A stretch of 64,000 nucleotides of DNA from Dictyostelium firmibasis (Eukaryota > Evosea > Eumycetozoa > Dictyosteliales > Dictyosteliaceae): NCBI GenBank assembly GCA_036169595.1, contig CM069770.1, forward strand, positions 252,501-316,500, written 5' to 3'. This document shows positions 32,487 through 49,097 of the stretch, one piece after another. How positions within the stretch are numbered: the stretch's first letter is position 1; every line of letters starts with the position of its first letter. A model generated the notes under the pieces. It ran no database searches. It was not told the DNA's origin and was given only the letters and a program-made list of their open reading frames with translations. A program made the position numbers and the translations under genes.

Positions 32487-33048
32487 ATTATATATATATA
32501 TATATTTTATAGATATAAAAAAAATAGATAAAAAATAAAGAAATAGAATAAAAAAACAAAAAAAAAAAAAAAAAAAAACAAAACTTTTCAGAATTAAAAT
32601 AATAAAAATATTAAACTATGAACGAGTATAAATTAAATAAAAAAAAAAAAAAAAAAAAAAAAAAATCAAAAAAAAATTAAAAAAAAATTAAAAATAAAAT
32701 TTAAAAAAATAAAATGTAAAAATCAAAATGGCATTGTGCAACGCTTGTCAACCAGGAAATTATAACGAAGTGAAATGAATTTTAATTTTATTTTATGTGA
32801 ATATATAAGCAATAATATAAAAAAAAAAAAAAAAAAGGAAAAAATGAAAGTTAGATTTCTTAATTTAGTTTTTTTTTTTTTTCACCAAAATTGCTTAATC
32901 TAAATTTTTTTATTTCTCTGAAATTTTCTCAATAAATAAAGAGTAAATGAATAAAATAAAATTAAATGTTGGTTTAGTTATTTTCAAACAATTATTTTTT
33001 TTTCTTAACAGACAAAAAAAAAAAAAAAAAAGTTTTATTGAATTAATT
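32487..33048. other. Intergenic stretch with no recognisable gene
   Basis: About 560 bp between two leftward genes. Mostly A/T homopolymers; a short TA run lies just upstream of the two-TM gene start (32491-32506). The segment 32725-32790 is less AT-rich, but I see no gene in it. Confidence 0.4.
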
Positions 33049-33560
33049 TTAAATCCTTCTCTTCTTTTTTTTTTTCTTTGATGCATCAACCAATTTACAA
33101 TCATTATCTAAACAATAGAATTAATTTATTTTTTTTCATTTTTTTTTTTTTTATAGTTTTAAATATAAAGTGTTAGATAATATTAATATTAATAAAAAAA
33201 TTAATAAAAAAAAAAAGTACATACTTATAAATTCATAAATTCTTTTGACAATATCTTTTTTGGTACCAGATAATTTCAAATTATTTTGTTTACAATATGA
33301 TCTCAAATGATTACAATGAAACATTCCACTCAATTCTTGTTTTGTAATTCCTTTTTCTATTTTAATATTTACATTTTGTTGATTTTTATCACTATTGTCA
33401 TTGCCTGTTATTCTTTCATTTTCATCAACGGAATCACTAAAGTTTTCTACATCAGAGTTTGATTCAATATCATCCTCTTCATCATCCTCTTCACTTTTAA
33501 TGAATAATTGTAATTGTTTGATCTCTTGAGTTTGTTGAAGTGTTGGTGGAACCGCTTCAA

Positions 33561-33653
<93 letters not shown>

Positions 33654-35271
33654 TCTCTTTAAGTTTTGAAGATTCATCACTAGAGCTTTGAATGGCTACC
33701 AAACAATCATTACTTTTAACGTTACTACTATCATCAAATTTAGAATTATTATGATCATTACATTCTGCACTTACTGCAATATGAGTGGAGTTACCATTTT
33801 CATGCCCATTATTATTGTTATTGTTGTAATTGTCATTATCATTATCAGTATCATTATCGTTACCACTATCATAATCATCATTTTCGTAATCATTGTTATT
33901 AATATTTTCTTTACCAATATCATTATTAATATTATTATTGTTATTATAATAATAATAATTATTGTTATTATTATAATTATAATTGTTATTATTATTATAA
34001 TTATTATAGTTGTTATTATAATTATTATTGTTATTAATATCTTCATCAAAATCCTCGATACCATTATGATCAATATCATCATCATCCTTATCCTCATCAT
34101 AATTATTTATAGAGCCCTCCTCCCCTATGAAATTATAATTACTATCTTCACTATCAGAATATTCATATTCATCTTGATTTTCAATCGTAGTTTTTTTATT
34201 TTTATTATTTGATTTGATTGCATTATGTTTTCTTTTATATTGTGATGGAGGTGACATTGGTGTCATAGATTCATTATTATTGTTATTGTTTTTTGAATTT
34301 AAATTGTTATTACTAATAGATTTTTTCATGTTGGTATTGGGTTTTGTCCTCTTTTTTAAAGGGTCACCTTCAAAAATTAAAGACATGATTTGGTGAATTA
34401 TAACTTCTTTTTTTCCATTTTTATTTAATTTTAAATTATCAGCAACCATTTTAATGATTTGAGAATTTAAGTTTCTAAAAAATGATTCTGTACCTCTAAA
34501 TAAAAGTTCTTGTTTAATTTCATTTTTTAAATTATTTACAATTTCATTGCTTGTATTATTTTCAGGTGTTGCTATATTAATACATTTAGAATATAATTTG
34601 ATTATTTCAAAATCTGATCTATCCAATAGATAATTTAAACCTTTTGTTTTAATTAATGATGAAAAATTTTGAAAGAATGATATCTTTTGATTTGAAAATT
34701 CTATTCTTTTATATAATTCTTCTATACTTAAATTATTATTGTTATTTTCATAATCTTCATCATAATTTTCATCGATAGTACCATTATAAATATTAATGTT
34801 ATAGTTTTTTAAATAGGAATGATTTAATAGTGAATGGTTATTTAATAGTTTGGTTGTTTTTTGAAATAGTGATAGAGAATCAATTGATGAGTCTTGAAAT
34901 GAGGCTACAAATTCATCGATCGATGAAAATGAAATACATTCTTTGATTATATGAAGTAATTTAGATTTGGGTACTTTATCAACATGTGTATCAACTGATA
35001 GATTATAAATATTCTTTATAGATTTTAATAGTTGAATGATAGTTTCTTTTGATAATGCTCCTAATACCTCTATGAAATCATTATCAGTTAAAACTATGAG
35101 TTTATATATTGGCGGTGGTGGTGGTGGTGTTTGATTATTGTTTTTATTTTTATTATTTGTCATTTTTTTTGTTGTTATTGGTGTTATTGATGTTATTGGT
35201 GTTATTGGTGTTATTGGTGTTATTGGTGTTGTCATTATATTCCCATTAAGATTGTTATCATTTTTGGTCAT
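33049..35271 (-). CDS. SAP-domain protein, nuclear, Asn-rich
   Basis: Two exons, 35271-33225 and 33107-33049, give 701 residues. The N-terminus has a repeated ITPITP pattern and a Pro run. A helical region follows (residues about 58-290). The middle is low complexity, with acidic stretches and Asn/Tyr and poly-Asn tracts. Near the C-terminus, LSGMFHCNHLRSYCKQNNLKLSGTKKDIVKRIYEFI is a clear SAP motif (two helices with the L-S-G-x-K-x-x-L pattern), a DNA-binding module of chromatin and RNA-processing proteins. The last exon adds NNDCKLVDASKK and a Lys/Arg-rich end that looks like a nuclear signal. A second, weaker SAP-like segment lies at KLNKNGKKEVIIHQIMSLIF. The specific role is unknown. Confidence 0.8.
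33561..33651 (-). repeat. (AAT)n coding for poly-Asn
   Basis: AAT array on the sense strand of the SAP-domain gene, read as Asn. Confidence 0.9.
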
Positions 35272-35513
35272 TTTATAATATAATACTATAATATATATAA
35301 TATTTCGTTCTTTTCTCTAAAAATAACTTTGTTACTGTGGGAATAAAAAGTGAAAAAAAAAATTAAAAAAACCTTTTTGTGTGAATTTTTTTTTAATTTT
35401 TTTTTTTTTATTTTTTTTATTTTTTTTTTATTTTTTTATTTTTTTTTTTCTACAAAAATCATGAAATTAAGAGAAATTTAATTAGGGGGGTAACAAGAAG
35501 TGCAAAAACAACC

Positions 35514-35550
<37 letters not shown>

Positions 35551-35562
35551 ATACCCAGTAAT

Positions 35563-36945
35563 ATGTCCGATTTAATAAAATGTATATTTTATAGTGAGTT
35601 TCATAATATATATGGCACAAAAATTTTACATCAATATCCAGAAGGATTCGTTTCAAATGAAGTGTTTGAAGGTTTTGCAGAATATATTATCCCAAAACCA
35701 AAATTATGTGGAAAGATTATAACATTGTAATTATTATTAATTTTTATCAATCATAATTTATAAATCAATCTATATATTAGTATTAATATTGATGGTGATT
35801 TATTATTTTTTTATTTTTTTAGAACAGCATTTGATTATAAAATATTAGGATACCCAATATTAATGCAAGATGTAAAATATCATAGAAATGCATTATTATT
35901 TAATCTTTGTTTTGTTTTTGACAAAAGTACCGATACAACCAATTTTAATCAAATCGTTAGAAAATTAGGTACCATATTAAGAACATTAGAGGTATGTTTT
36001 TTTTTTTTTTTTTTTGTGAATAACATTAAAGATTAGAATATAAAATGTATTTATTTATTAATAATATATATATATATATTTATATATAATATTTTTTAGA
36101 AAGAAACAGAATATTTATTTAATCAATCAAAAGAGATTGGATTAAAAGATCAACCAGATTTATCAAAAATATTAGAGACATTATATATTGAATTGAATAC
36201 ATATGGAGAGAGTACATTTACAGTTGATGATGCCAATACTATAAATGTTAAACTTTTAAGTAGACCAGAGGAACCACCAGAGATATTACCACATCAAGTA
36301 CCAGTTTTGGTAGAAGAAATTGATACCACCAATGACTCTGAATGGGATTTAACAGTACTTCAGATTCTACCTTACATTGATGGTGTAAATTATGTAGCTA
36401 GAATTTCAAAATTAACTGAAATTGATATTAATTTAGTTAGTAGTTGTGTTCAACATTTAGTATATTACGGAATCGTTAAAATGGTTGATATCTTTCAATT
36501 TTCAAATATTTATAATCCAACACCAAAGATTAGAAAGTTAGCAAATAATTTAGATATGCAAAGAGAATGTCAGAGATATATAGCTATATCAGGTGCTACA
36601 CCATGTTCTTTTGAATTCATATTCTCTTTATATTCATCATTAAGTATCGATACAACTTTTAGAGAATATTGTCTAGAGAATTCTTTAACTAGTTGGGGAA
36701 TTGATGAACGTGCTTTCATTATGTTTGGAGTTATTAATGGTTTCCTTAGAAGAAAACAAAGATATCCATTACTCACTAATCTTCAATCATTAGATTCTTT
36801 ACCACCTTCCCATAAAAAACATCTCTTAAATGGTACTAAAAATTATGATGAAATTTGTTGTATCCTATCGATTGGTGTTGAAGCTGTAGAGAAATTATTA
36901 TTTGAAATTGCTCATCCTGATTCTTTTATTGTAATTTTAAAATAA
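35563..36945 (+). CDS. nprl2: NPRL2, GATOR1 complex subunit
   Basis: Three exons, 35563-35726, 35823-35991 and 36100-36945, give 392 residues. The protein starts MSDLIKCIFYSEFHNIYGTK, with GTKILHQYPEGF, and continues LCGKIITLTAFDYKILGYPI and NALLFNLCFVFD, matching the longin-type N-terminal domain of NPRL2. LRPEEPPEILPHQVPV-like text (RPEEPPEILPHQVPVLVEE) and WDLTVLQILPYIDGVNYVARIS, the linker and the winged-helix part, are also characteristic. NPRL2 with NPRL3 and DEPDC5 forms GATOR1, the GAP for Rag GTPases that switches off TORC1 under amino-acid shortage, which in Dictyostelium links to starvation and development. The start at 35563 follows a poly(T) run and gives the conserved N-terminus. 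Confidence 0.95.
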
Positions 36946-37070
36946 AATAATATAAAATAAAATAAAATAAAATAAAATAAAATAAAAAAAAGTATTTACA
37001 AATATGAATATATAATAAATAATAATTAATTTTTATTTTATTTAGTTTTTTTTTTTTTATTATTATTTTT

Positions 37071-38394
37071 TTAAAGATTAATCTTTGGTTTTATTGTTAG
37101 TTTTGATTGTTGATTGCTAATATCTTTTACATAGTTTTTAATTGGATTACCACTACTACTGATTGTATTGTTAATAATTGATGTCGATGCTTTTAATGGT
37201 TGTTTAATTAATGATGAATTTGTTGACATAGTTTTTAATGGTTGTTTTAAAGCAATTGATGCAGTTGTTGATGAAGTAGATGTTATTAGTTGATTAGTAC
37301 TTATAGTGGTCAAAGGATTTCCTAAACCAAGTTTTTGTGATGATTTTGTTGTTGCTGTTGCTGTTGTTGTTGCTGTTGAATTGATTATTCTTTTTGGACC
37401 ACCAAGAATTAAATTTTTTTCTTCAACTAAAACTCTTTTTGGAGATGCACTTTTTTGTTGTTTAATTGAATCGGGTGAGCTTGGATGACTTAACATTTGT
37501 TTCTTTCTTGATTGGAGAGATACAGAATCTGTTACACTTGAAAATAATCTTTTCTTTTCATAAGAATCATTATTACTAATATTATTAAAACTATTATTTG
37601 GTGACTGTGCCTTTATTGATAAAGAACTGAAACTACTACCATTGCTACTACTACCACCACTGATATTATAATTATTATGAGGTGGTGTAATAATTGATGA
37701 TGATAAAGTTTTTGATGATATCAATGGTGGTGTTGATATCTTTTTAATAGATTTGCTACTACTACCATTAACACTAGAAATTAAAGGTCTTCCAATTTGG
37801 AATGTTGGTGCATTATGCGATGGAATAGACTTTGGTGTAGAAATATCAATATTTCTTTGTGGTAAAAATGAGGATGCGGTTGGTGTATTAGTGATATTTG
37901 ACCTTGGTTTATTCATTGTTGAAGAAGGTGTAGAGTTTATCTTTGATTTATTTATATTGCTACTACTAACACTATTTAATTCAGTTTCAATTGTTTTTTG
38001 AGCGCTTGGATCTAAAGTTGAGAAAAGATTATTCGCTCTATCTGGCCAATTCAAAGAGAATTGGAAAAATGCTTTTCTAGAGTACGTTCTTGCTGTTGAA
38101 TTTGCATCTATAGCTCCAATACGAATTGATTTTTCAATTGAGTCTAAATGCTTTTCAAAGAGATGTTGATAGTGATTAACGGATGATGACGATAATGATG
38201 GAAGATCTCTAAGTAATATATAGAGATATTCAGCACATTTTGATCTTATAATCATACTCTTATCACTTGATATTGCATCAAATATTCTTGGTATGATTTT
38301 ACATGATTTGCTTGATGATATGATACACTTTATACAATTATCAGATGAATCTGATACAATCTTTTTTAAAGAAATAAAATAAAATAATTAGTTT

Positions 38395-38432
<38 letters not shown>

Positions 38433-39390
38433 AAAAATGTAACATACTTTTGTAGTAACAACTATACATTTTAATAAAACATCGAAATATTTTTCCAAGT
38501 AAGGTTCGAAATGGTGTTCCAATTCTTCAGCGATTAGAGAAAGGGTTAAACAAGCTTCTTTCATTAAAACTGATCTTTTATCTAAAATTTGTGATGCTAA
38601 TAATTCTTTAATTCTATTGAAAACAGTAATAAAATTTGAAAGTTTACATGCACCAGATTTTACTAAAGCTTGAAATTTTAATATATTATTTAATTTAATA
38701 TTCCATTCTGTATCATTGTTACTTAATATATCGATAATTTCATTCATTTTATTTTCAAATTCTGATTCTGTTAAATTCTATTGCGCAAATAAATAAATAA
38801 ATATATAATTTTTTATTTTTTTTAGGAATATTGGCACAGAGAAGAGAAGGAAAAGAAAACCAAGCAATTACTTACATCAATTAATAATTGAATACCAAGA
38901 GGTTTCTTTGATAATTTCGAAAATCTATCTTCTTGTACTATCTTTTGTTGTGATTGTAGATGATTTGATTGTGGTTGTTTTTGCTGTTGTAACTTTGTAG
39001 CAGCAATAAAATTTGATACTCTATTGGAGATATCTTGAAAAGAGTTATTGATACATTTTGAATTATTACTATAGTTTTCACAACTAATGTTATTAATATT
39101 ATTACAAAGACTACTATTGCCACCAATACTTGTATTTTCAATCTGTTCATACTCATTACTACTTTCATTATTACTCTTATTGTTATGTTTTTGTTGTTGT
39201 CTTTGTTGTTGTTGTTGTTGTTGTATTTTTTGTTGTAATTTTTGTTCTAGTAATTGTTGCTGTAATTGCTGTTGTTGTAATTGCTGTTGTTGTAATTGTT
39301 GTTGTTGTAATTGTTGTTGTAATTGCTGTTGTTGTTGTAATTGTTGTTGTTGTTGTAATTGTTGTTGTTGTTGTTGTTGTAATTGTTGTA

Positions 39391-39455
<65 letters not shown>

Positions 39456-40298
39456 AATTGTTGTTGTTGTTGTTGTTTTTTAAAAGTGTCTAAAATTGTT
39501 GATAATTCCTTTTTAATTGAATTAGAGAGAGAGTTAAAATTAAATAATTTAAAGAAATCATTACCCAATTCATTGAAGAAAAGTATTATTATGGAATGTA
39601 ATGATGGATAATTTAAATGATGATTATGGTAAGTGAATAGAGTTATTAAATCATTTAATAATGGTTGAATATCTTTAATCTCTATTTCTGTTGATTCAAC
39701 TAAATGAAATATTATCTTTAAACAATTTTCAAGTTCTCTGTTGTTATTAATATTTTTAATTATTTTCTCTAAAAATGGTAAAATTCTATTGAAGCCTTGG
39801 TTTTTAATTATATTTGAAATTATTAATTCAACATTTTCGATGATTGATTCTTCTAATTCAACATCGATTGAATAATCGTCATTACCAAGTAAATTAAATA
39901 AACAATTGATAAATTGATTTAAAACTTCAATACATTTTTCATCGATATTCTCTGATAAAATATTAACAAATATATTACAACATTCTAATGTTTTAATTAT
40001 AATGGTCTCATTATTCTCTTTTTTTAAATGTCCGATCATAATATCCGATATTTCTATTAAACTTTCAAACTAATATGAAAAAAAAAAAAAAATTAAAATA
40101 AAAATTAATATTTAAATTAAAAAAGAGGTATATATATTATATAATTTGACATTTATTACTTACTTCTAATAATTTAGATTTAATAAATTCTAATAAGAGT
40201 TTGTATCCTCTTAAAATTGATATCATATCATCTTGGTCATCTTGGTTCTTGGAACATAATTTTAATATAATTTCTGAAATTTCCTTTTGGTGTGACAT
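37071..40298 (-). CDS. CLASP-like TOG-domain protein with Gln tract
   Basis: Four exons, 40298-40164, 40069-38876, 38777-38448 and 38360-37071, give 982 residues. The N-terminal ~230 residues are helical repeats. A very long Gln-rich stretch with Leu follows (plus-strand 39195-39477). The part made by exons 3 and 4 is a clear CLASP_N TOG domain: LTESEFENKMNEII, W..KLNNILKFQALVKSGA, IKELLASQILDKRSVLMKEACLTLSLIAEEL, PYLEKYFDVLLKCIVVTTKIVSDSSDNCI, IIPRIFDAISSDKSMIIRSKCAEYLYILL. The C-terminus is Ser/Thr/Pro and basic, like the microtubule-binding SxIP region of CLASPs. CLASPs bind tubulin and rescue microtubules at plus ends, kinetochores and the cortex. It is shorter than animal CLASP (about 1500 residues) and only one sure TOG domain is visible. 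Confidence 0.85.
39195..39477 (-). repeat. (CAA)n coding for poly-Gln/Leu
   Basis: CAA/TTA mixed array on the sense strand, encoding about 95 residues that are nearly all Gln, broken by regularly spaced Leu. Confidence 0.9.
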
Positions 40299-40666
40299 TT
40301 TTATTTTACTTTTTTAAAAATTTATTATTAATTCTTATTTGTTTATTATTTTATTTTTCTTAAAAGAATAGAAACTAATAAAAAAAATTAATAAAAAAAA
40401 AAAAAAAAAAAAAATTGGATTTTGAAATTCGACAAGAGAAAAATTATATTTTTATTTTGGCGGGAACTATTTTAAAAAAAAAAAAAAAATAAAATAAAAC
40501 GAAGAAGAATAAAGTAACACAAAATATTTTTTACATTATAATTTTTGTTTTATTTTTTTTTTTTTATATTTTATTTTTTTTTATTTTTTTATATTATTTT
40601 TTAGAAATTTAGATATAGTATTTATTTATTTAATAATAGTCTATAAATTGATTTAAATAAATAAAT
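40299..40666. other. CLASP-like promoter region
   Basis: About 370 bp between the CLASP-like gene start and the csn7 end. AT-rich, with one G/C-rich island at 40455-40466 listed separately. Confidence 0.4.
40455..40466 (+). promoter_or_regulatory. Possible E2F/DP site
   Basis: TTTTGGCGGGAA matches the core of the E2F/DP consensus TTTSGCGSGAA. It lies about 157 bp upstream of the CLASP-like start codon, in DNA that otherwise contains almost no G or C. Function is inferred from the consensus only. Confidence 0.45.
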
Positions 40667-41879
<1,213 letters not shown>

Positions 41880-42637
41880 TTTTATAAATATGTATAAATA
41901 TAAATTAAAAAAATTGAAAATTAAAAAAAAAAAAAAAAAAAAAAAATTATCAAAAAATTAAAAATAAAAAAAAAAATTTAAAAAAAAATTTAATTAAAAA
42001 AAAAAAAAAAAAATCTTTTTTTTTTAATTTTTTTGAAATGAGAAATAAATTTGAACTCACCATTAATCTTTTATCTCTTATTGAGTGGGCTATTGAGTTG
42101 TCTTTTTTTTTGTTTTTTTTTTTTTTTTGTTCCAAATTAATCTAATTTTAAAGAAAAATAATAATTCTATTTTTTTAATACATTTTTTATTAAAATAAAG
42201 TGTTATTAATAATATAATTTTAGTTTAACATCTTATTATTTTAATATTTTCCAATTTGGATTATTCGTTTAAATTAAACCCAAAAAAATAAATTGTGAAA
42301 TCTTTTTTTTTAATTGTTTTTAATTATTTTTCTCAAGCTTGACTTTTATTTTCAAATGATCATTAATATTCTTAGAAAAATTAAATTTTTTTATTCATTT
42401 TTTTTTTTTTTTTTTAATTTTTTTTAATTTTTTTTTTTTTAATTTTATTTTTTAATTTTTTTTTTTTAATTTTTTTACAACACCCACATATTTGTTTTAT
42501 AGGAATATATTTTTTTTACAAAACAAATATTTTTGATTATTATTAGAGAAATTGTCAATTATACATATTTTTTTTTAAAAAAAAAAAAAAAGATAAAAAA
42601 AAAAGATAAAAAAAAAATACAATTGAAATAGATATTT
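41880..42637. other. Divergent promoter region
   Basis: About 760 bp between csn7 (leftward) and the CUE-domain gene (rightward). Poly(A)/poly(T) blocks dominate. A less biased piece at 42045-42135 has a short minus-strand Lys-rich frame that I do not accept as a gene. A pair of inverted ATTTGTTTT/AAAACAAAT segments lies at about 42490-42530. Confidence 0.4.
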
Positions 42638-43459
42638 ATGATGAATTCAACATCAACATCACCACCAAATCCAACTGAATCTAATAATAATAATAATGGC
42701 AATAATAACAAAGAAGAAGTATTTGAAGATGAAATAGTTGAAGATAAAACAACAACCACAACCACCACAACAACAACAACAACAAACAATCAACATAGTC
42801 CCTCGACATCTGATAATAATAATGAAAACCAACAAGAACAACAGGACCCACATGGTAAAATAATGAATGAATCTTTACCATCAATCAGAGATTATAATAG
42901 TGATAAAAATAGAGACGAATATGAAAACGAAGAGGAAACGATAAATATTAATAGATTTAATCCATATGGTTCAACTACTGGTAAGAAAACCTTAAATTTC
43001 AATGAAAGATTGGAGACAATTGAGATGGTTGTATCAATGTTTCCACTATTGGAAAAGGACCCAAGTGTATATAAAATTTTAAATAAACATGACTGGAACG
43101 TGGAAGCAAGTATTAACGAATTTCAAAGGAGACATGACTTTGCAGAGAAATCATTAAAAACCAGTAAAACTCCTAGTTTTCCACAAGACCCAATCGTTTA
43201 TCATAAACAATCTTCTTCTACTTCACCAAATTCAAACGAAATGAAAGAAATGAACTCTAGAAAAGGTAATAGACCCTATCATCATCCAACCAATACAAAT
43301 GATGACTATAACACTATGGAAAATGAAGATTATAGCGATGACTTAGAAGAGAGCTCTTTAGATTATATTGAAAATAATTTAAAAGAGGAATATAATGAAT
43401 TAATGGATGAAAAAGAGTTTGATGATGATGATAATGAAAACAACAATAATAATAATAAC

Positions 43460-43494
<35 letters not shown>

Positions 43495-44392
43495 TAATAA
43501 CAATAATAATAATAATACAGAGAAATCAGCATTAGATTTTTCAAGATTTCCAAATTTTAAACAAGATATTCAGACCTTAAGAGATATATTTGGGACAGCA
43601 TATGGTGAATATGAACTTAAGGGTATTTATATGGTATGTGGTGGTAATTTAGAGGTTGTAATTGACCAATTGGTAAACGAACAAAAACAAAAAGATGCAT
43701 CATCTCAAAAACAAAACCATGGCAATAATAATAATAACAATAGTAGTCAGTCTGGACCACGTCAATCATTAACATCTAGATTGTCAGAAGAGGATAAGAG
43801 ACAACTTCAACTTCAACTTATCGAAGAACAAGAGAAATTGGAGAGAAAGTTCTCTGATAAAAAGAAACAAGAGATCAATAGTCATCCATCGAAAAAGAAT
43901 TTTTCACAACAAGAAATCGTCAATGAACTTAAAGATCTCTTTAGTAAACATGTTGAAGAGGGTGTTATTGAATGGGTGGCTTATTCTTGCGAATATGATT
44001 TAGGTAAAGCAACAACTCAATTGGTGGATTTAAAACATAATAACCTATTGAAAAAAAATAATGGAAATAATGGAAACAATAACAATGGTTTAATGTCTTT
44101 AGATTCCTCAACAATCCAAAGTATTGAAAATAATATAAATTCCCTTTCAAAAGGTTTAATGGTTGGTGGTCCTCAACTAACTATTCCTTCTGATTTAATA
44201 TCTCAAGTATCTTTTGATACTTTAACCGAACAAGTCGGCAAATTAAATGCAACAAACGATAGTGGTAATAATAGTAATAATAATATCAACTCAACTACTA
44301 CAACCACTACAAGTACAACAGCTGAAACTAATAGTCAATCATCCTCAACTACACCAGTATTCCATCAAAACTTTGCTTATGATAAAAAATAA
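42638..44392 (+). CDS. Protein with three CUE/UBA-like segments
   Basis: A single exon encodes 584 residues. Three similar ~40-residue helical segments are visible: RLETIEMVVSMFPLLEKDPS...KHDWNVEASINEF (about 126-165), FKQDIQTLRDIFGTAYGEYE...GGNLEVVIDQLVNE (about 309-352) and SQQEIVNELKDLFSKHVEEG...YDLGKATTQLVD (about 427-469). Each has the CUE-like start with a hydrophobic-x-x-hydrophobic-F motif and ends in an acidic/Gln helix. CUE domains bind ubiquitin or ubiquitin-conjugating enzymes. Asn and Thr tracts separate them. The protein has no other recognised domain. Either of two adjacent Met codons (42638 or 42641) can be the start. Confidence 0.72.
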
Positions 44393-44689
44393 TAATTTTA
44401 TCAAAAAAAAAAGGAAAAAAAAATAAAAAAAAAATAAATAAATAAAATAACTTTAAAAAAAAAAAAAAAATTTAATATTTTTTATTTGATTTTGTTTAAA
44501 CAACCAAAATAAATAAAAAAGAAATCGATAATTTTTATTAAAAATTATTTTAAATTTTTTTTTTTTTTTTTTAAAATAAATAATTCATAACTCCCATTTT
44601 TTCAAAACTCAAAAATTCACTATAAAATTTTTTTTTTTTCAACATTTTTTTTATTTTTTTTTTTTAATATTAAAATTTTTTAAACAAAA

Positions 44690-48062
<3,373 letters not shown>

Positions 48063-48509
48063 AAAAAAATTATGAAATTTTTCTTAAAATTCCAATAAAT
48101 TTAGTAAAGCACCAAACCAATAAGTTTATAAGTTTTTATGTATCCTTTAATTTTTTTTTAGAAACTGCTAAACTTTGTAATAACATAAAACTTACACATT
48201 TAACATTTCAAAATTAGTAAGGTTAAAAAACTTGGAAAAACTTGATTAGAAATATCTTTTTTTTTTGAATGAAATTTAATTGCAAAAATAATGATTTAGT
48301 TAAAAAAAAGAATTTCAATCATCTAATTAATTTATTATTAAACTTTTGTTTAATTTTTTTTTTTTTTTTTTTTTTTTTTTGAATAGAAAATTTTTATTTT
48401 TTTTTTATTTTTTTTTTTTATTTAAATATTTTTTCTAAATTAAAATAATTATATCCCACGTTATATCAACGATTTATATAAAAAAATATTAGATATCCTA
48501 AGGAATGAT
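48063..48509. other. Convergent intergenic region
   Basis: About 450 bp between two convergent genes; AT-rich 3' flanks with poly(T) blocks, no other feature seen. Confidence 0.4.
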
Positions 48510-49097
48510 TTAGTTTGTTGGAGTTGGAATTAAAGTGCAATAACCATTTTTACCACATAAAGAATTTGAATCACAATTAATTGTTGAATTACAACGATTA
48601 TTTACACATACATCGGTTGTACATGGTAAATTATCATTACAGTCAGCGTTTGAAGAACATGTTTTAATATTATTTTGAGCTTGATTAATTGTATAGTAAC
48701 AACCGAAAATTGGCATACAATTATCATTGGTACTTGACAAACCATCGGTACAATTGGTTGCTGATGATACACATCCAGTGGCAGAGTTACAATATTCGGA
48801 GGTACATTTATTATTATCATCACATGTGGTACTACCAAATTTACATGTCATAGTTTCATAATCACAACTTACACTACCACATTTAGAATATTGTGGAGAT
48901 AATTTACATTTGGAAACACAAGCTTTATATGAGGCTGTTGATTCACAATCAATGAATTGATTATAAATACTATAACAACCACCATAAATAAAAGATTCAG
49001 TTGTACAGTCATTATTATCACTTGGGCAATCTTGACAATTTGAAACTGTTAATAAAGCTGAAATAAGAATAGAAACTGATAAAATTATTTTATACAT
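48510..49097 (-). CDS. Secreted Cys-rich protein with Dictyostelium CTDC-type repeats
   Basis: A single exon encodes 195 residues. It begins with a signal peptide (MYKIILSVSILISALLTVSNC). The rest contains more than 20 cysteines. Two segments have the pattern D-x-N-x-C-T-x-x-x-C-x-x-x-x-x-C (DDNNKCTSEYCNSATGC and DNLPCTTDVCVNNRC), the Dictyostelium Cys-rich repeat found in prestalk extracellular matrix proteins such as EcmA and EcmB. The first ~75 residues have a different Cys spacing. A matrix or sheath role is inferred from the family. Two kilobases of empty upstream DNA precede it. Confidence 0.85.
   Translation of the reverse strand: MYKIILSVSILISALLTVSNCQDCPSDNNDCTTESFIYGGCYSIYNQFIDCESTASYKACVSKCKLSPQYSKCGSVSCDYETMTCKFGSTTCDDNNKCTSEYCNSATGCVSSATNCTDGLSSTNDNCMPIFGCYYTINQAQNNIKTCSSNADCNDNLPCTTDVCVNNRCNSTINCDSNSLCGKNGYCTLIPTPTN

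Noticed and set aside
33688-34212. Plus-strand Ile/Val-rich frame of 174 residues
   Set aside because: Antisense to the Asn- and Asp-rich middle of the SAP-domain gene.
39087-39611. Plus-strand frames rich in Cys or Val
   Set aside because: They are the antisense reading of the Gln tract in the CLASP-like gene, which has clear domain support on the minus strand.
41950-42135. Minus-strand Lys-rich 61-residue frame upstream of csn7
   Set aside because: Most of it is poly(A)/poly(T). A GTGAGT donor-like site inside suggested a 5' untranslated exon of csn7, but there is no AG acceptor between it and the csn7 start codon.
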